Positions 47,040 to 60,379 of a stretch of DNA of 64,000 nt are shown in pieces. The stretch comes from Lates calcarifer (lineage: Eukaryota > Chordata > Actinopteri > Centropomidae). The notes under the pieces are model-generated. The model was not told the DNA's origin. It saw only the letters and a list, made by a program, of their open reading frames with translations, and searched no databases. A program made the position numbers and the translations under genes. Location: positions 16,111,543-16,175,542 of the forward strand of contig NC_066844.1 in assembly GCF_001640805.2 (NCBI RefSeq). The letters run 5' to 3'. How positions within the stretch are numbered: position 1 is the first letter of the stretch; each line of letters begins with the position of its first letter.

Positions 47040-47190
47040 AGCTTGTTACTGAGTGAGTCAGAGGCCCAGTGTGTTGTTCTAGGACACTGTGAAGGCCCAC
47101 CTGGTTGTAACTGGTCGCAGGTGCTGAACCTGCAGTCGAGAGGGGACACTTTCTCTAACCGCTGGGCCAGTGGGCAAACCGCATGGTTTT
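47040..47190 (-). mobile_element. SINE-like remnant
   Basis: Contains ctgaacctgcagtcgag and ctctaaccgctgggcc, which read as the reverse complement of a tRNA-like head. Diverged; no end or target duplication seen. Confidence 0.3.
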
Positions 47191-47446
47191 GATATTCTAG
47201 AGTTACAGAGAGGTCTGCCACAAGTGTTAAGGGCATATTTAGGCTTCAGCTATGTCATGGTAGACGAGCACATAGCTATGCAGGCAGCTAGGGTCGTGCT
47301 ACGCTAGGCTAGCATGAAGGTAGCCAGGCAGCATAAAATCCACGCTGCTCCTTGGTGCTAACTGCTGACTCTGTCTCAGCCCCCTCCCTCGTATAATGCC
47401 TCAGCTACCGTGGCCTATTCAGCACCATGAAGCCAAGCCAAACTTG

Positions 47447-47448
<2 letters not shown>

Positions 47449-47477
<29 letters not shown>
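47449..47477. repeat. (GT)n microsatellite
   Basis: About 14 units. Confidence 0.95.
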
Positions 47478-47478
<1 letters not shown>

Positions 47479-48906
47479 TGGCCACTCAATCCAGGGCCGT
47501 TATGTTAACTCCAAAAAACAGACAGGACTTCATAAATTCCTTTAAAAAAACGATGGAAAAGAGACGTCTGTCAGCACCATCAGGACACAAACAAACAGGA
47601 TCCCACTATTATGTCATCATTATTATATCAGCAGAGTATTCAGTGGCAAAGAAAACAAAAAAGAGCATGTTTTTATCTTGTTTCAGTATCTCATTTTCAC
47701 ACAAAATAAATGTGTAGCTGTTATTCGAAGGATCAGTTGGCAAGACAAATCACTACCCTGAAGGCAGAGCAGCAGTGATGTTTATGTCCACTGAAAACGA
47801 CTGAGGTTTTCCTCTGCCTGCCAAAACTTTTACTAGCTCGCTCAACTCCAGCTTAAGCCAATCAGTGCGCTTCCACGGCCACATGAGCAACGACCGAATC
47901 GTAATGATAACCGGGGAGTTGAACACACCCAGTGCATTAAACACATTGTTGAGGTCTGTGAACATGACCTGTCACTTGACATTAAAATCTTGACAAAACG
48001 CTCACACACACACACCAGATGCATAAGTAATCATTTCTAGAGCTATGGAAGAGGGAGACTAGTAAAGTCAACTAATCTTTAGTTGCAGCCTCACTTTTTT
48101 CCTATCACCTGATTCCAAACTGGAGTATTTTAAGGATAAGACATTTTATGAGTTCGAAAAACCAGTTTGACTCTGGAATAAAGCTTTTCTGAAATGATTC
48201 AGCAGGCCTTAGACAAATCTTTTTTTTTTTCCACACAGTCTGGCCCCTTATTTCTGTTTCTAGTGTCTAGCCTTGAGTTTCTGGCCCTCTAATACATCTG
48301 TCCATCTGAACTACAACTTCCCTCTTCACTTTCTGCATCAAACCTCCATTAAATTCTTCTCTCTGTCTCCCAATCTAAACTCACTCTTTTCCTCTTCTCC
48401 TCGTGTGCTTCTAGCTGCACTTCGAAGTAAATACTACGGATCATGACTGATCGCCTCTTAGGTTAGAGCTATAGGCACAATTTTATTTAAATCGTGCCCA
48501 ACTTTGGCTCTGCGTCTTGGCCACAGCATAAAAACTGTGTTCCAGGAGCTCAGCAGCATCTGCTCCCAAAGCCCACAAACATCTGTGTCATCCAGCCAGC
48601 CTCCGGGGACAGGATTCCCCTGCTGGGAAACACATGATCAGCTCTCACACGGACCTGCTGTAACTGCATGTGTGTGTGTGTCTAGCATTTTTGTATGAAT
48701 ATGTCAACGTGCTTAATCATATTCCCGCTGATGTGTGTGTGTGTGTGTCTGAAGAGCAGCCTTATATGTTTACTGGATGACACATTTTGCAAGTGATCAA
48801 AGTTGACAGTGCCACTTGCTGTGACTGTCAGGTACTATATTATATGAATATGGAGATTGCATCTGCTGTGTCATTCTGCTGACAGTGCTCCAGTTTGTGT
48901 ACGTAT

Positions 48907-48920
48907 ATGTGTGTTTGTGT

Positions 48921-48959
<39 letters not shown>
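48907..48959. repeat. (GT)n microsatellite, interrupted
   Basis: About 25 units with TT and TA interruptions. Confidence 0.95.
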
Positions 48960-48961
<2 letters not shown>

Positions 48962-51063
48962 CATATGCGTCCTTGCCAGCTGTATTAGTGCTAACTTTAT
49001 TAGTATTCTGAGAGGCTCTGGCCTGTCACAGGTCCTTAGGCACTCAGCGGAGGGCAGGAAAAACACATGTCAAAATATATTCACATTGAGTCTGATTGCA
49101 AGCAAGCCAGTTGGCTGCAATTTGACAAATGACTTTTAATAGGTCATACTGCAGCCTCTGCATACTGATGAGTATTTTGAAGGAGACAGAAAGAGTAAGG
49201 GAGATGGGTATTAAGACGGAGAGACAAGCAGACAAATGTATAGATGGCCAGAGAGACATTATTCATCTTTTCCAACAGACTCTTTTCCAAAAAACCTCAT
49301 CCTTCAATGTTCGGAGATTTCCTACTACTACCTACTGCTACTGTGGAATATTTATCCAAAACCAGCTTTACTGGAAACCAGAATTCTGATGCTTTCCAAC
49401 AAAATGTAACAATTTGTCTCAGCATTTAGCATAACACAGTTTCATTAAGATGATATAACGCTGGTTTGTACCCTCCACTTAACATTAATAGCACACTGGA
49501 GACTTTTATACCATGGCCATTAAAAAAAACAAAACTGATTGGCTGGCAAATATTCATCAAATTCAGCAACAAAATGACAACATCTGGTCAACTGTTTAAC
49601 CACAGTTCTGAACTCTGCACTGCTGATAAACAGTACTTTGACATTATGCTACTAGAAAACTCTCACAGTCCAGACAATGAGTTAAAGTGACTGGAAATGA
49701 ACAAGACTAAGAGTCTACAGTCATGGATAGACTGACACCACCATCTCTAAAGCCATGCTGCTAGTGAGGCTAACAATGGATTGAGATTTGAGCATAGCCT
49801 ACCTCTAACTGTGGTAATCAGGAAAAAAAAAATCTCACAGCTGATGATGATCACACAGCTTGATTTAATCCTCTTGTAATTCTTTACGTGAGACTGAAAA
49901 ACATATTACATTTCACAGTGGATAATTTACAAGCAATCTGGTTGTTTACTCTGCAATCACGCTGATAATTCTTATCGTGGTTGAGATGGCTTCAATTTTT
50001 GTTTCCTCCATATTATTATCCTCATGTAAAGGGCTCCCACCTGACTAAAACCTTTTCAAAACTCTCATATGGTTTCAAAAAGTAAGTACAAGCTTGATGG
50101 CATTGTTTACTGTCATCATTATGACGGTAAAGTATGCCCTCCCAGATTTTACTGCTATATTATGAAATCCCAGACACAAATAACGCTATTCTGAAAACCA
50201 CTACTCACACTAACTCAAGACAGTCAAGACACTGTGGTGCAATCTTGAACCCAACAACTTACACACTCACTCTGCTCTGTTCTTGCCACCAGATGTGGAG
50301 CAAATGAGTAAATGATTCATGAGCCAGAAAAATCTGCTGGATCCTCTGTTAGTACTTGATACTGAGTGACCATTCCAAATCCATTTGGCAAAACCTCCTA
50401 AACCCGTGGATTTGGAATTTACCAAATGTACCATTTCAAATGAGACCATGTGTACTCTCTCAAATTCAATTTACACAGAAATTAAAATCAACAATGGCTC
50501 ACTTCAAATGTTTAAGTAGTCATTTTGAGAAACAGTGAGTCACTAAAGAGTTCAGGATGAGATTAGAACAACAGATTGACTGTCTTGTTGTTCTTCTGTC
50601 TTATTCAGAGTCTTTTTCAACTGCATCACAATCTATCATTCCCAGTATTTCCTTGCACACTGATACTCTTTTAGCAGTGGTAATGTACACTCTAGAGACC
50701 TGAACATTGTTTGCAAAAGTAGAGATGAGATGAAATTTTATTTATTTATTTATTTTCATGGTAATAGGATGGCTGACCATGGTGGTCACCAGGGCCCTTG
50801 ATGCTGAGGGTTTCTGCGAGAGATGACATGAAAAGCAAGTTCAACAGTGTCTCACATACATCCTGGTTAGAGAGAGGGCACAGTGAAAGAGTTGTGAGGG
50901 GAGGGGAGAAGGGGGGAGGAGAGGAGGGAGGAGGGGAGGAGTGGAGAGGAGAGGAGAGGAGAGGAGAGGAGATTTTAAGAGAAAGCAGATGCGAGTCAGA
51001 TGGTGAAGTGATCAGCAGAAGCCTTATTCAAAGTGAGGAATCACTATGGGCCATATGAAGACC

Positions 51064-51103
<40 letters not shown>

Positions 51104-52682
51104 GAAAAAAAAAAAATCATATGGACTGGCAAGGCGGAGCAAAGCCCCGAGTCTAAGTCCACATTTATTACCTGCTAATGCAACAGTGCTGCGAGCTGGA
51201 TTCACTTGCCAAAGTCATACAAGCACACACACTCACACTTCTCACACAAACATTCAGACACACCCAGATTCCATCTGCTGTGTGTCACAAAAGTATGACG
51301 AGGAGCTGACTGTGGTGACACACTGATAACAAACAGACAGAGATCAGATTTTAATATGTTGAAAGTTGATAAGGTCATTAATCATGTCAGAGAGGCAGGT
51401 GGTGCTGGACACCACCACTATACGTTACTGTGCCAAGAGTTTAACCTCAGTCTTAGAAAATCACTGAGCAGGAAGAGGCCAGAACTGTTTAGTCTGTCAG
51501 TTGACCGACAATGTGGATGAATATATGATCACGACGTATGCACACATGAGCACGCAGGCTAGAGAAAAAAAAAAAAAAAAAATGAAACACAAAAGTAATC
51601 GCAAAAAACTTCACAACAAGTGAGTGCATGCCAGTAAGCGCAAGAAAATACACAGACACACACAGGCATGTTGCTGGTTAGTCCTATTCTAATGAAGTCT
51701 GACAGATACGCGATAAGGATGCATGTTGCAATACCCTGAGCTCTGAGTAAACGGTGAGTACGGGGCAGCAATTATTCCCCTAAAATAACTCCAGCTGGAC
51801 TGTTTATGGCAAGAAAAATCTAATGATGTTCACTGCAATTCACTGTATTCCTCAGTTATCAATTACATCCAAAATGTATGATGTCAGGAATGTCTCACAT
51901 CTCTCTTACTGTAAATGATAATTTTGTGATGATTCAACATCAAGAAAATTCTGAGCTTTCTGTTAAAGATATTATCCTATATTTTTAATGTGATGAAGAT
52001 TATATTTCAAATGTTATGACTTTAATGCCAAGTATTTTAATTCAAAATTCAGATTTTCTTATGAATGCATATTTGCTGTCAAAATTATAAACACAACTAA
52101 ATGTTACAGGGGCATTTATTTTATTATACTGTATTTTTTTTTATTATTATTTTACCTATTCATTTTTGCTCCAGTTGTTGTCCTTTTTACTGTATTATAT
52201 TTCCATTTACAGGATTAGTTTTTATGTTCAATTTACACAGTTTGTTAATCTTTTTATTAAAAATGGAAAACTTAAAACAAACATATCATGACTTCTTCGG
52301 GATCATACATTGGACAAAAACATTGATCCAACAAACATGATTTATCATCATGATTTGATTCCACTGAAAGTCAATACACAATAATAATATATTATTGAAT
52401 TAAAGCTATGATTTAAAAATAGAAGTGGTTCACTTAGGCCAGCTCTAGCCTATTGAATTACAACATTGCCCCTGTTTTCACCACGTATGGACTGCTAATT
52501 AAATCTACGTATGTTATGTTATGTTACTAACAGCAGACCCAAGTCGTGCATGCATGTATGAACTAATGTCACACCTAGTTACTGCAGTGACGACACACGT
52601 TACACCCAGCTGTGACGCTGCGAAACCCCTGGCTAAACATAGGAGTACAGATTTGTATGTATACAATCCAGTAAGAGGGCGG

Positions 52683-52683
<1 letters not shown>

Positions 52684-52731
<48 letters not shown>

Positions 52732-52739
52732 GTGTGTGT
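52684..52739. repeat. (GT)n microsatellite
   Basis: About 28 units, one TT interruption near the end. Confidence 0.97.
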
Positions 52740-52937
52740 AGCACCTAAGTACACCTCAGGGACAGAGGGGTTCAGGGCCTTTTAAATAAATAAACAAACA
52801 CATAAATAAAGTCAATCGATAGAAGGAGACTGATCCGGCACTCTGGGCCTGTGTTTGGCCTCTCACTTCATAAGAGAGGCCTGGAGGAGAAAGAGAGGGA
52901 GGAAGGAGGGGAGGGAGTGGGAAACTGAGAGTACCGG

Positions 52938-53001
52938 GGGAGGGAGAGAGAGAGAGAGAGGAGAGTGAGAGAGCGAGAGAGCGAGAGAGCGAGGGAGAGA
53001 G
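52938..53001. repeat. (GA)n and GAGAGC tandem repeat
   Basis: A run of GA followed by several gagagagc units. Confidence 0.85.
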
Positions 53002-53105
53002 AAGGTTGGATTACTTCTCTCTTGGTGGTTGTATAGTGCTGGTTAGTGGAAGCTAAGGCCTGCACTCCCTATTACAGAAAACAGACCCCCATATGTGCAT
53101 GTCTC

Positions 53106-53152
53106 AGCTCTCTCTCTCTCTCTCTCTCTCACAGACACACACACACACACAC
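53106..53152. repeat. (TC)n followed by (CA)n
   Basis: Adjoining runs of TC and CA. Confidence 0.9.
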
Positions 53153-53516
53153 CTGTTTTTACACTCCCCTGAGGCACACTTCACACAAATCATACGCCTA
53201 TCCAAACCTAAACCCATAACACATACAAAGCATAACTCCCCTTGTGCTCAGAGCAGTTCCTCAAAACCTAAATTTGTCACAGATTGAGTGTTGGAGGCCA
53301 TACAGTTGTGTGCATCCTCTAGTGTGAGCACGTGTCCCTTTAAGGCCTATACTGTGTAACTATGAGGAGTGTTGAGCCTTAAGCGATGAGCAATCACTCA
53401 TCCCAACCTTTCCAAACTCCCCGGCGCTGTAGAAACTAGAACGAGTGTGACTGCACTTGCTGAAGAATTCCACCTGACAGTTTTGAATGCCAAGGGCAGT
53501 GTGTGCATATGTGTGC

Positions 53517-53518
<2 letters not shown>

Positions 53519-53559
<41 letters not shown>

Positions 53560-53565
53560 TGTGTT
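53519..53565. repeat. (GT)n microsatellite
   Basis: About 20 units. Confidence 0.95.
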
Positions 53566-53579
53566 TAAACAAGCCAAAC

Positions 53580-53720
53580 TAGGGAGAGGTTCAAGCGCCG
53601 GCACTTCTCCCATGAGCCAATCAAATCGCAGCTGGCCCCGGTTCCCATAAGCTGCCGCAGCCCGGCAAATGTCGGCACAGGGCGGTAATATTCCTGACAA
53701 ATTAAGACTTGTTCTGAGGT
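53580..53720. promoter_or_regulatory. candidate conserved non-coding element
   Basis: CpG-containing unique stretch (tcaagcgccggcacttc, ccggcaaatgtcggcac) next to a (GT)n run. Only composition supports it. Confidence 0.2.
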
Positions 53721-54670
53721 GGAGGGGGCGGGGGGCAAAGGAAAAGAGGGAGAGGTAGTGGGGTGGTGGGGGGATGGTGTGGTGGACAGTGTTCTGGCAT
53801 AGATTCAAGAGAGCAATTCCATCGACATGAGAGAAATGCTTCCCAGAAACTCTGAATAATATTTATGTTGCGCTGGTGATTTTTTTCTTCCTCCCACCTG
53901 TGTGCAGCCTTGTGCAGCTTGTTGCTTCAAAATGGACGCGTGATACAGCAGAACAGGCACAAGTACGGAGGGAAAACACACGAGCTCCCTCATCGACAGA
54001 CACCTGATGCTTCCCTTTCTCCCCAGCCTTTAATAAAGGGAGCTGAAATATAGCCTGATGCTGGTGAAGCAGGAACATTCACGTGATGCAAAATGTAAAT
54101 CAGAGGCAAAAGTCTATACATGTGCTGTGTTATCACAAACACTGACACACTGACAAATAGCACATCTAACCATCTATATGCTGTCTGTCTGCATGCCAAC
54201 AGCTGGTATTTGCATAGGATATTTTCATGAGGAAAAAAAAGGAGACCGTGTAATTCACTTTCTATTTAGACTTTTTTCTTCCATAATGTTAAAAAACATG
54301 ACAGTTTGGACCTGTCATAGCCACTGACAGATGACATCAATGGCAGAGTGCATATTAGCCAATGAATGGTGGTGTTTTGTGACACAGGATGCCCTGAGGG
54401 CCAACCAATTAGCCGCTGACAGGAAGAGAGATGTATGGCTGCCCTAGGATCTGGCTGAGGCTGGCAGTCAAACGTGGGGGAAAAGACTGAGAGTAAATGT
54501 GTTGAAGGGTGTAGCGAAGGAGAGGATGGCAGTGGTTTCTGCAGAGTTAGCCTAACGACACGGCCAGTTGACGAACGCAGATGCTACCAAGCAGCACCCG
54601 TCTTAGTTTATTACCAGCAAATGATCCCTGCACTGACAGGAAGGCTTGGTATCATTAACAAGGCTGGAGG

Positions 54671-55621
54671 TTAAAGGGAAATTCTCACAATTTTCAACAT
54701 AGTCTTTATTTTGAGTCAGAGACAAAAAAAACAAGCTCTAATTTCTTGGGTATTAACACATACCCGCAATGGGTTTGACCTTGTCTTTTTCCATTGTGTT
54801 TACAAATACTTCCATTTAGAGTGATTTTAGACAAAATATTCAATCGACAGTGATGCTAACACTAACTGCATGGGATGAGTTTCAGTGTAGATGGTTTACT
54901 GTGTGAACAATAGTGTAGACAGACATCTGAATGGGTTCATGAATGGCACTTTACTCTCCCTACTAAGACAAACTGAAAGGAACAACAGGAAAAACATTGT
55001 CATTTATACAAGCTACAGACACTGGGGAACCAATATGAAGCTTTGACCTGCAGTGAATCAACAGCAGTGGCTAACTGCAACCTGAGAGATAAAAACTGAC
55101 ACAGTAAGCAGCAAAACAAACTAGCTGAGATAACTAGCTCCAAACAACCCAATCAGCCTGTTAAGGTGGACTAAACTGCATATTCTTGTCAGATACTATT
55201 GTGGACAGCAGCACAAAGGAATTCTAAACTTAGCTGCTAACAGTGTCAGCATAGGTCAGCTGCTAATATCAACCACTTAATAGCAGGAAATGAATTCATT
55301 ATTTGGTCTGAAACTTCCAACTCACACAAAAATGGCACTATTGTTCAGCTGTTTTTGTCTGTGTTTTGTTTTTTTAACCGATCATGCAAAACTGTGGTTG
55401 TGCATAATATGCCAGACAAAGCATTTGCATACTTACAGTGGTTTACTGTAACCAGGCGTCATCATACCAGTGCAGTGTTTGCAGTGAATACTGGATATTG
55501 TTGGAACACTTGAAAATAACCACGCTGGCTGAAAGCAGAACGTTTTGTATGTATTCTTCCAGCGCTATATTTGAAAAATGTATTAAATAGCCACAGTAAT
55601 GATATGAGAGTTTCCCTTTAA
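54671..55621. mobile_element. TTAA-flanked non-autonomous DNA transposon (MITE)
   Basis: Both ends show TTAA (54671-54674 and 55618-55621) next to inverted termini AGGGAAATTCTCA (54675-54687) and, on the other strand, AGGGAAACTCTCA (55617-55605): 12 of 13 identical. TTAA duplication is the signature of piggyBac-type integration. The 0.94-kb interior has no long ORF, so it would need a transposase supplied from elsewhere. Confidence 0.65.
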
Positions 55622-56197
55622 AGGAAAGAGAGCAAACTAGAGTAAAGGGGGCAAGAATATCCAGAATAAGGCTGCTTGGTTTGATATGTCCAGCATGGCA
55701 CACGCACGCATGCCTGTATAAAAACACACATGGCAGAGGTGCAGATACAGACACACAGACACACAGACACACACACATACACACTCACACTCACTATGTT
55801 CTCTGGGAGCAATGCCCATAGCAATAAAACACAGACCAGAGTCATTCTAGCTAACCAATCACTGCCTGAAGGCCAACTGAAACGTTTCTCTCCTTGTTTC
55901 TCACACACGCGCACACACATGTGAACATATCTTATCAGCTGGGAATCAGATAAGCACAGCAGCAGCACAGCTGGAAATAACAGAAACTCCATAGAGAGAG
56001 ACGTGCTCTACTGGAAGTGACGCAACCAGTTTGAAACACACACACACACACACACAAATAGATGGATCTGCCAAACAAAACCATGTATGGATCTGATCAG
56101 TTTGTTATGGGCCTCAACAAAACACAACATAATGCTGAGCTGCACTGTCATCAGTGAACATAAAAACACAAGTGAGGTGTAATGCTCACCATGTTCA

Positions 56198-56425
56198 CAA
56201 TCTTAATTTAGCGTGTTAGCATGCTAACATTTGCTAATTAGCACTAAACACAACATAGAGCTGAGAGCAATGGAAACTAATTTAAATTCTGACAGGAACG
56301 GAATAGGCAGGCAATCACAAATATCATTGCTAGCATTCACCCTCTGGGGAATATGAATGACAGAATATATTTAATGGAAATTCATCCAATAGTTGCTGAG
56401 ATATTTCAGTATAGACCAAAGTGGT
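56198..56425 (+). repeat. dispersed teleost repeat B, copy 2
   Basis: Blocks ttagcgtgttagcatgctaa, tttgctaattagcactaaac and catccaatagttgctgagat are those of a common acanthomorph repeat; orientation opposite to the copy at 24985-25200. Confidence 0.55.
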
Positions 56426-56841
56426 TAACTCAACAATTGCCTTTTTCAAGAAGAATGCTCCTTTCTTTTGTTGCCACAAAATGTCTATAAAAAATGTAAA
56501 ATCTTTCACGAATCTGACATTGTTTGAATGATTATTGTGGCATATAAAGAACAAACTTTAAGCTAACCCCTTGGCTCACATAAAGAACAGCTTCAGCTTG
56601 CCATGAATGTAGATGAGTGTTGAATTATGGATTGGTCTGAACTCCTAACCTTTACTGGGGTTGAGTGAGGTAAATGCTCGTGGTGCCGGTGACACTTTAT
56701 ATTTCTTTTTTCCATTGAACATTAAGCAGTGACATCACAGCGTGACCCTTGACATTCAGGTGGTTTGTTCCAGATGCTTCTGGGTCGTAAGCACTGCTGC
56801 TAGCAGGATGATGATTGTGGCTGAGGAAACGGGGGCAGGCA

Positions 56842-56868
56842 TATGGCTGGCTGGCTGGCTGGCTGGCT
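56842..56868. repeat. (GGCT)n tandem repeat
   Basis: Six tetramer units. Confidence 0.9.
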
Positions 56869-59289
56869 AGCTGGGGGTGGGGGGTGGTGGAAGGCAGGTG
56901 CTTCTTCTGGAGATCCTCATATGACTGTCTGGGAAAAAGGGCACTTATGCAACAGAAAAACTCGCAAACTACTACAGTAATCGCAATGCGACTGAAAACT
57001 CCTAACTCACTGCCTGACTTTAGAATGATTTACATTCCAAAAGCCAACTGAATTCACAAGGGATCATATTTTACATTTTGAATTGAACGTTACTGTAAAT
57101 CCACAGCAATGAGAGATGAGCCTGGTTTTGGAAAGGAAGGGAGAAAAGGAGAGACAGAACGATGTGCATTGTTGCTTCTTATGAAAGTGTAGTGGTGCTG
57201 TAAAAAAGAGTTAGGTTAACCTCTAATTACTGGGTGCTTCCCTATGTCTGGCTATTGCACAGCACTGATTTATCCTCCTTCCACTCCCTTAACTCGCACT
57301 CTCTCCTGTTGTTCCAGGATAAAGTGAAAATAAGACATTACTGTTACTTAGAGTGGATCTGACTGAAGGGTTAACTCATGTAAAGGTTTCTTTCAGTAAC
57401 TTAAAATCAGCTGATTGAGTAAGATGGGTATTACAGTAATTAGGCAGTTAAGGTATTATGTCACTTTAATGTCTGCTAAACTCAAGTGGAACAGGTGTCC
57501 AATTCACACAAAAATCTGCATTGCAAGTATTGCTGTCAGGGGAGTAATGTATCACTCTCAATCTTGTGTACTGGCACTGAATTCCAACATACAGAAGCAT
57601 GGTCTTGACACTTATTTCCGTCCACATGACGGCCAAACCACCGCTGTCCCTTTTCCCTCCATTCCAGACCTACTCCCCCCTTCCGCTAAATGCACTCTCA
57701 CCCCCCACCCTCAGTCCCTTGCCAGGCCGATGGGGCTGCGTGCTATTAGAAACACATGTGAAACACCAAAGTTTTTCTGCTTGGGTTGAGACAAACATGC
57801 ATAAAGTTGTGGGAAGCAAACATAGCCCCAAGTCCCGAAGAAACACACACACACTAATATGGCCATCGTGGTCATGTAGGCAGCACTCTCTCTCTCTTAC
57901 ACACGCAGACAAATAACACGCACGCGCACACACACACACATACGCAGCAGAGGGGAGAGGCATAAAAACAACTATAGTTGCTGTATCTTTTTCCTGGAAA
58001 CATGTCTGGCAGTAGATATTGGTAATAAGTCTCCAGACAAAAATGCCTAAATTCATAGAGAATCCCTGCATTACGAATTATATCCACAATGATGGATTTT
58101 GAGTGGACTGAAGAGCTCAATGGGGACAAACATACTTAACATAAGTGTGTGATCCATGGGTCTCAGTGGCACACACTTCCAATGAATCATCCTGAACAGA
58201 GAAACATAGAAAGCCCTGCACTGTCCCTCAGCCAAATTTGCACGGAGCAGAAAGCACACATGGGGGTCTGACAGCATGGCAGCTCACTCCTTAAACCCAT
58301 CCAACTGTGGAACTCATCAAAAAGACTGCATGTTGATCTAAGGAAGGTTACTGAGGTTTAGTCAGATTTGCACCATAAGTTGCCTTGCCAATGTGCACCC
58401 CAATGTGACTGGATGTATGAGGGGGATGCGATGCTGTAAATGCATGGGCCAGCATGGACATATGATGAGGTACAGAAAACCAAAAATGTGAAGATATGAT
58501 TGTATTCACACAACTACACTAATGTGAATGACAGGTGCAGCCAGTCACTGTGAACAGAAGCCCATCCATCCATTATCCAGAGTGACAGTGGGAGTAAACC
58601 ATTAATCCCTGGAGTGACGAGTGTGGTAAAGTGATAGAGATCATCCAGAGACAAAGAGGAATCGCTCTCTGTAGCTTAAGAAGGCCATCACTCTTTCAAC
58701 AAAGGTCGGCTCAACCTGGAATCGGCTCGAACAGGGACAGCATTCAAAACTCATATTCCATAACTCAAACAGGCAGACAGAGAGGAGATTCATCAAAGAG
58801 ATGAGTATTCTTATAACTCACAATACAAATAGACATATCAGACTTAGACTTGCCTATAGCTATTGTTGGATGCCTTTGAATTCAATGAAAAAACTTTAGA
58901 CATTTTTATCAAAGTGTTAGGTTGAGTAATAGATTCATTTTGGCAGGTCTTATCAGTTAACTCAAGGCACAGGCGTATTAACAGTTCATGAATGGCAGCA
59001 TGGTGAAACTATTCTTGCAGAGCTGCTGCATCCGCCTGACCTCGTCCTTTTCTTTTTGAGAACTGCTAAGCCAGCTACCTCCGGACTGCTTTCCTTCAGA
59101 CGAACCATAACGACAAACCTTGAACAACAACGTTCTCAATGCATGCCAGTTTGGTAGGCCACTTGAGGAACGGGTTGAGCAAGCAACTCATGGTAAAGCT
59201 TAAGGTAAGACCCAAACAACCTACTATCATTCACCTTTCTATGCCTTTACCTAGAGCCAAGTCACACGCACACACACTGCTAGTTCTTA

Positions 59290-59400
59290 TATCAATGGCT
59301 TCTTGGTTAGCACTGTTGTCCTGCACCAAAAAGAGGTCCCAGGTCCCAAACCCAATCTGTCATTCATAGTGTTTGTATAATCAGCTTCTCTTGCATAGGC
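59290..59400 (+). mobile_element. SINE-like fragment
   Basis: ggttagcactgttgtcctgc followed by aggtcccaggtcccaaaccc resembles the tRNA-related head of a widespread fish SINE (ggttagcactgttgcctcac). Short and diverged. Confidence 0.35.
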
Positions 59401-59404
59401 CAAA

Positions 59405-59700
59405 GCTAACAATTACTTTCATTATCAATTAGTTTGTCAGTTATTGCCAGAGTGATGTCTTCAGATACCATCCAAACCCAATGTTATAAATGTTTGGTCA
59501 GTTTTGCTTGAAAAATGATTTTGAATATTTTAAACATTGAAGTTCCAAAAGTAGAGTAATTCAGAGAGCAAGATTGTTTTAACAAGGCATGTGTGTGCAT
59601 GCTGTATGGAAGAATAGTTGCTCTGTTAAAAGTTCTTAACTAAATTTCCTGGACAAAATGTGAGGCAATTGATTAATTGGCTGTAACTCAGCCTAAACTA
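59405..59700 (+). repeat. dispersed repeat A, copy
   Basis: Begins ctaacaattactttcattatcaattag; ends near caattgattaattggctgtaactcagcc. Confidence 0.45.
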
Positions 59701-59768
59701 GCCCCAATTTAATCAGTTACAGGAATGCATGAGGAATCGTAGAGAAACAACCAGACAGCAATTCTGAG

Positions 59769-60379
59769 GGGATAGTTTGATATTTTGCGAAGTACACTTG
59801 TTCTTCTTCTTGCCTAGAGCTAGAAGAGAAAAATGATATTACTCTCACGTCTGTATCATAAATATGATGCTACCAACAACAACTTAGCTTAGCACAAAGT
59901 GTGGAAACCACAACCAGCACCTTTAAAGTTCACTAATCAACACTTTGTATCCATTTGTTTAATCCATACAAAATGTAAAAATGTCAACTTGCTGCTTTAC
60001 CAGAGGTTATGTGCCAAATGACTCCTTGGCCAGGACCAGTTGCCAGGCAACCAGCAGAGACTCTAAAAACTTAGCAGCCGCAGCCAAGGAAAGGTCTAGT
60101 ACACAGGCCTCTGTAAAACAGTAAATTGGTGTTTTTATAGAAGCAGTTTTTGCACAGACACAACATGTTAACGAGTGAGCTTCAGATGTATTGGTAGGCA
60201 GATTTTGTTACCTTTGGGCAGAGCCAGGCTGGCTGTTTTTTCCATTTCCATTCTTTGTGCTAAACTAAGTTAGCCTGCTGCCAGTTGTGGCTTCATACTC
60301 AGCGTACACTCATGTGAGTGGTAGAAATAATTCTCAGAAAAAAGGGAAATAAGGGTATTTGCAAAACTATCAAACTTGA
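59769..60379. mobile_element. palindromic MITE with long inverted arms
   Basis: Arms of about 140 nt at 59769-59908 and 60241-60379 are imperfect reverse complements: gatagtttgatattttgc against gcaaaactatcaaac, and cttagcttagcacaaag against ctttgtgctaaactaag. The inner part (gaggttatgtgccaaatgac, ggttgcctggcaac-like) fits a very common acanthomorph element. No ORF. Its original terminal TTAA is not recognisable here. Confidence 0.7.

Larger units (their letters stand above)
41453..54670 (-). other. probable slc25a26 intron, first part
   Basis: No further carrier exon found by motif reading. It holds (CA)n at 41865-41936, repeat-A fragments at 46275-46395 and 46735-47015, a SINE-like stretch at 47040-47190, an unexplained open frame at 47753-47965, and many other microsatellites. 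Confidence 0.5.

Noticed and set aside
58978..59195. Minus-strand frame ending KEKDEVRRMQQLCKNSF and a stop
   Set aside because: It looks protein-like, but there is no ATG near its start, no clear splice acceptor and no family recognised. A shorter overlapping frame reads equally well, so I could not support it.
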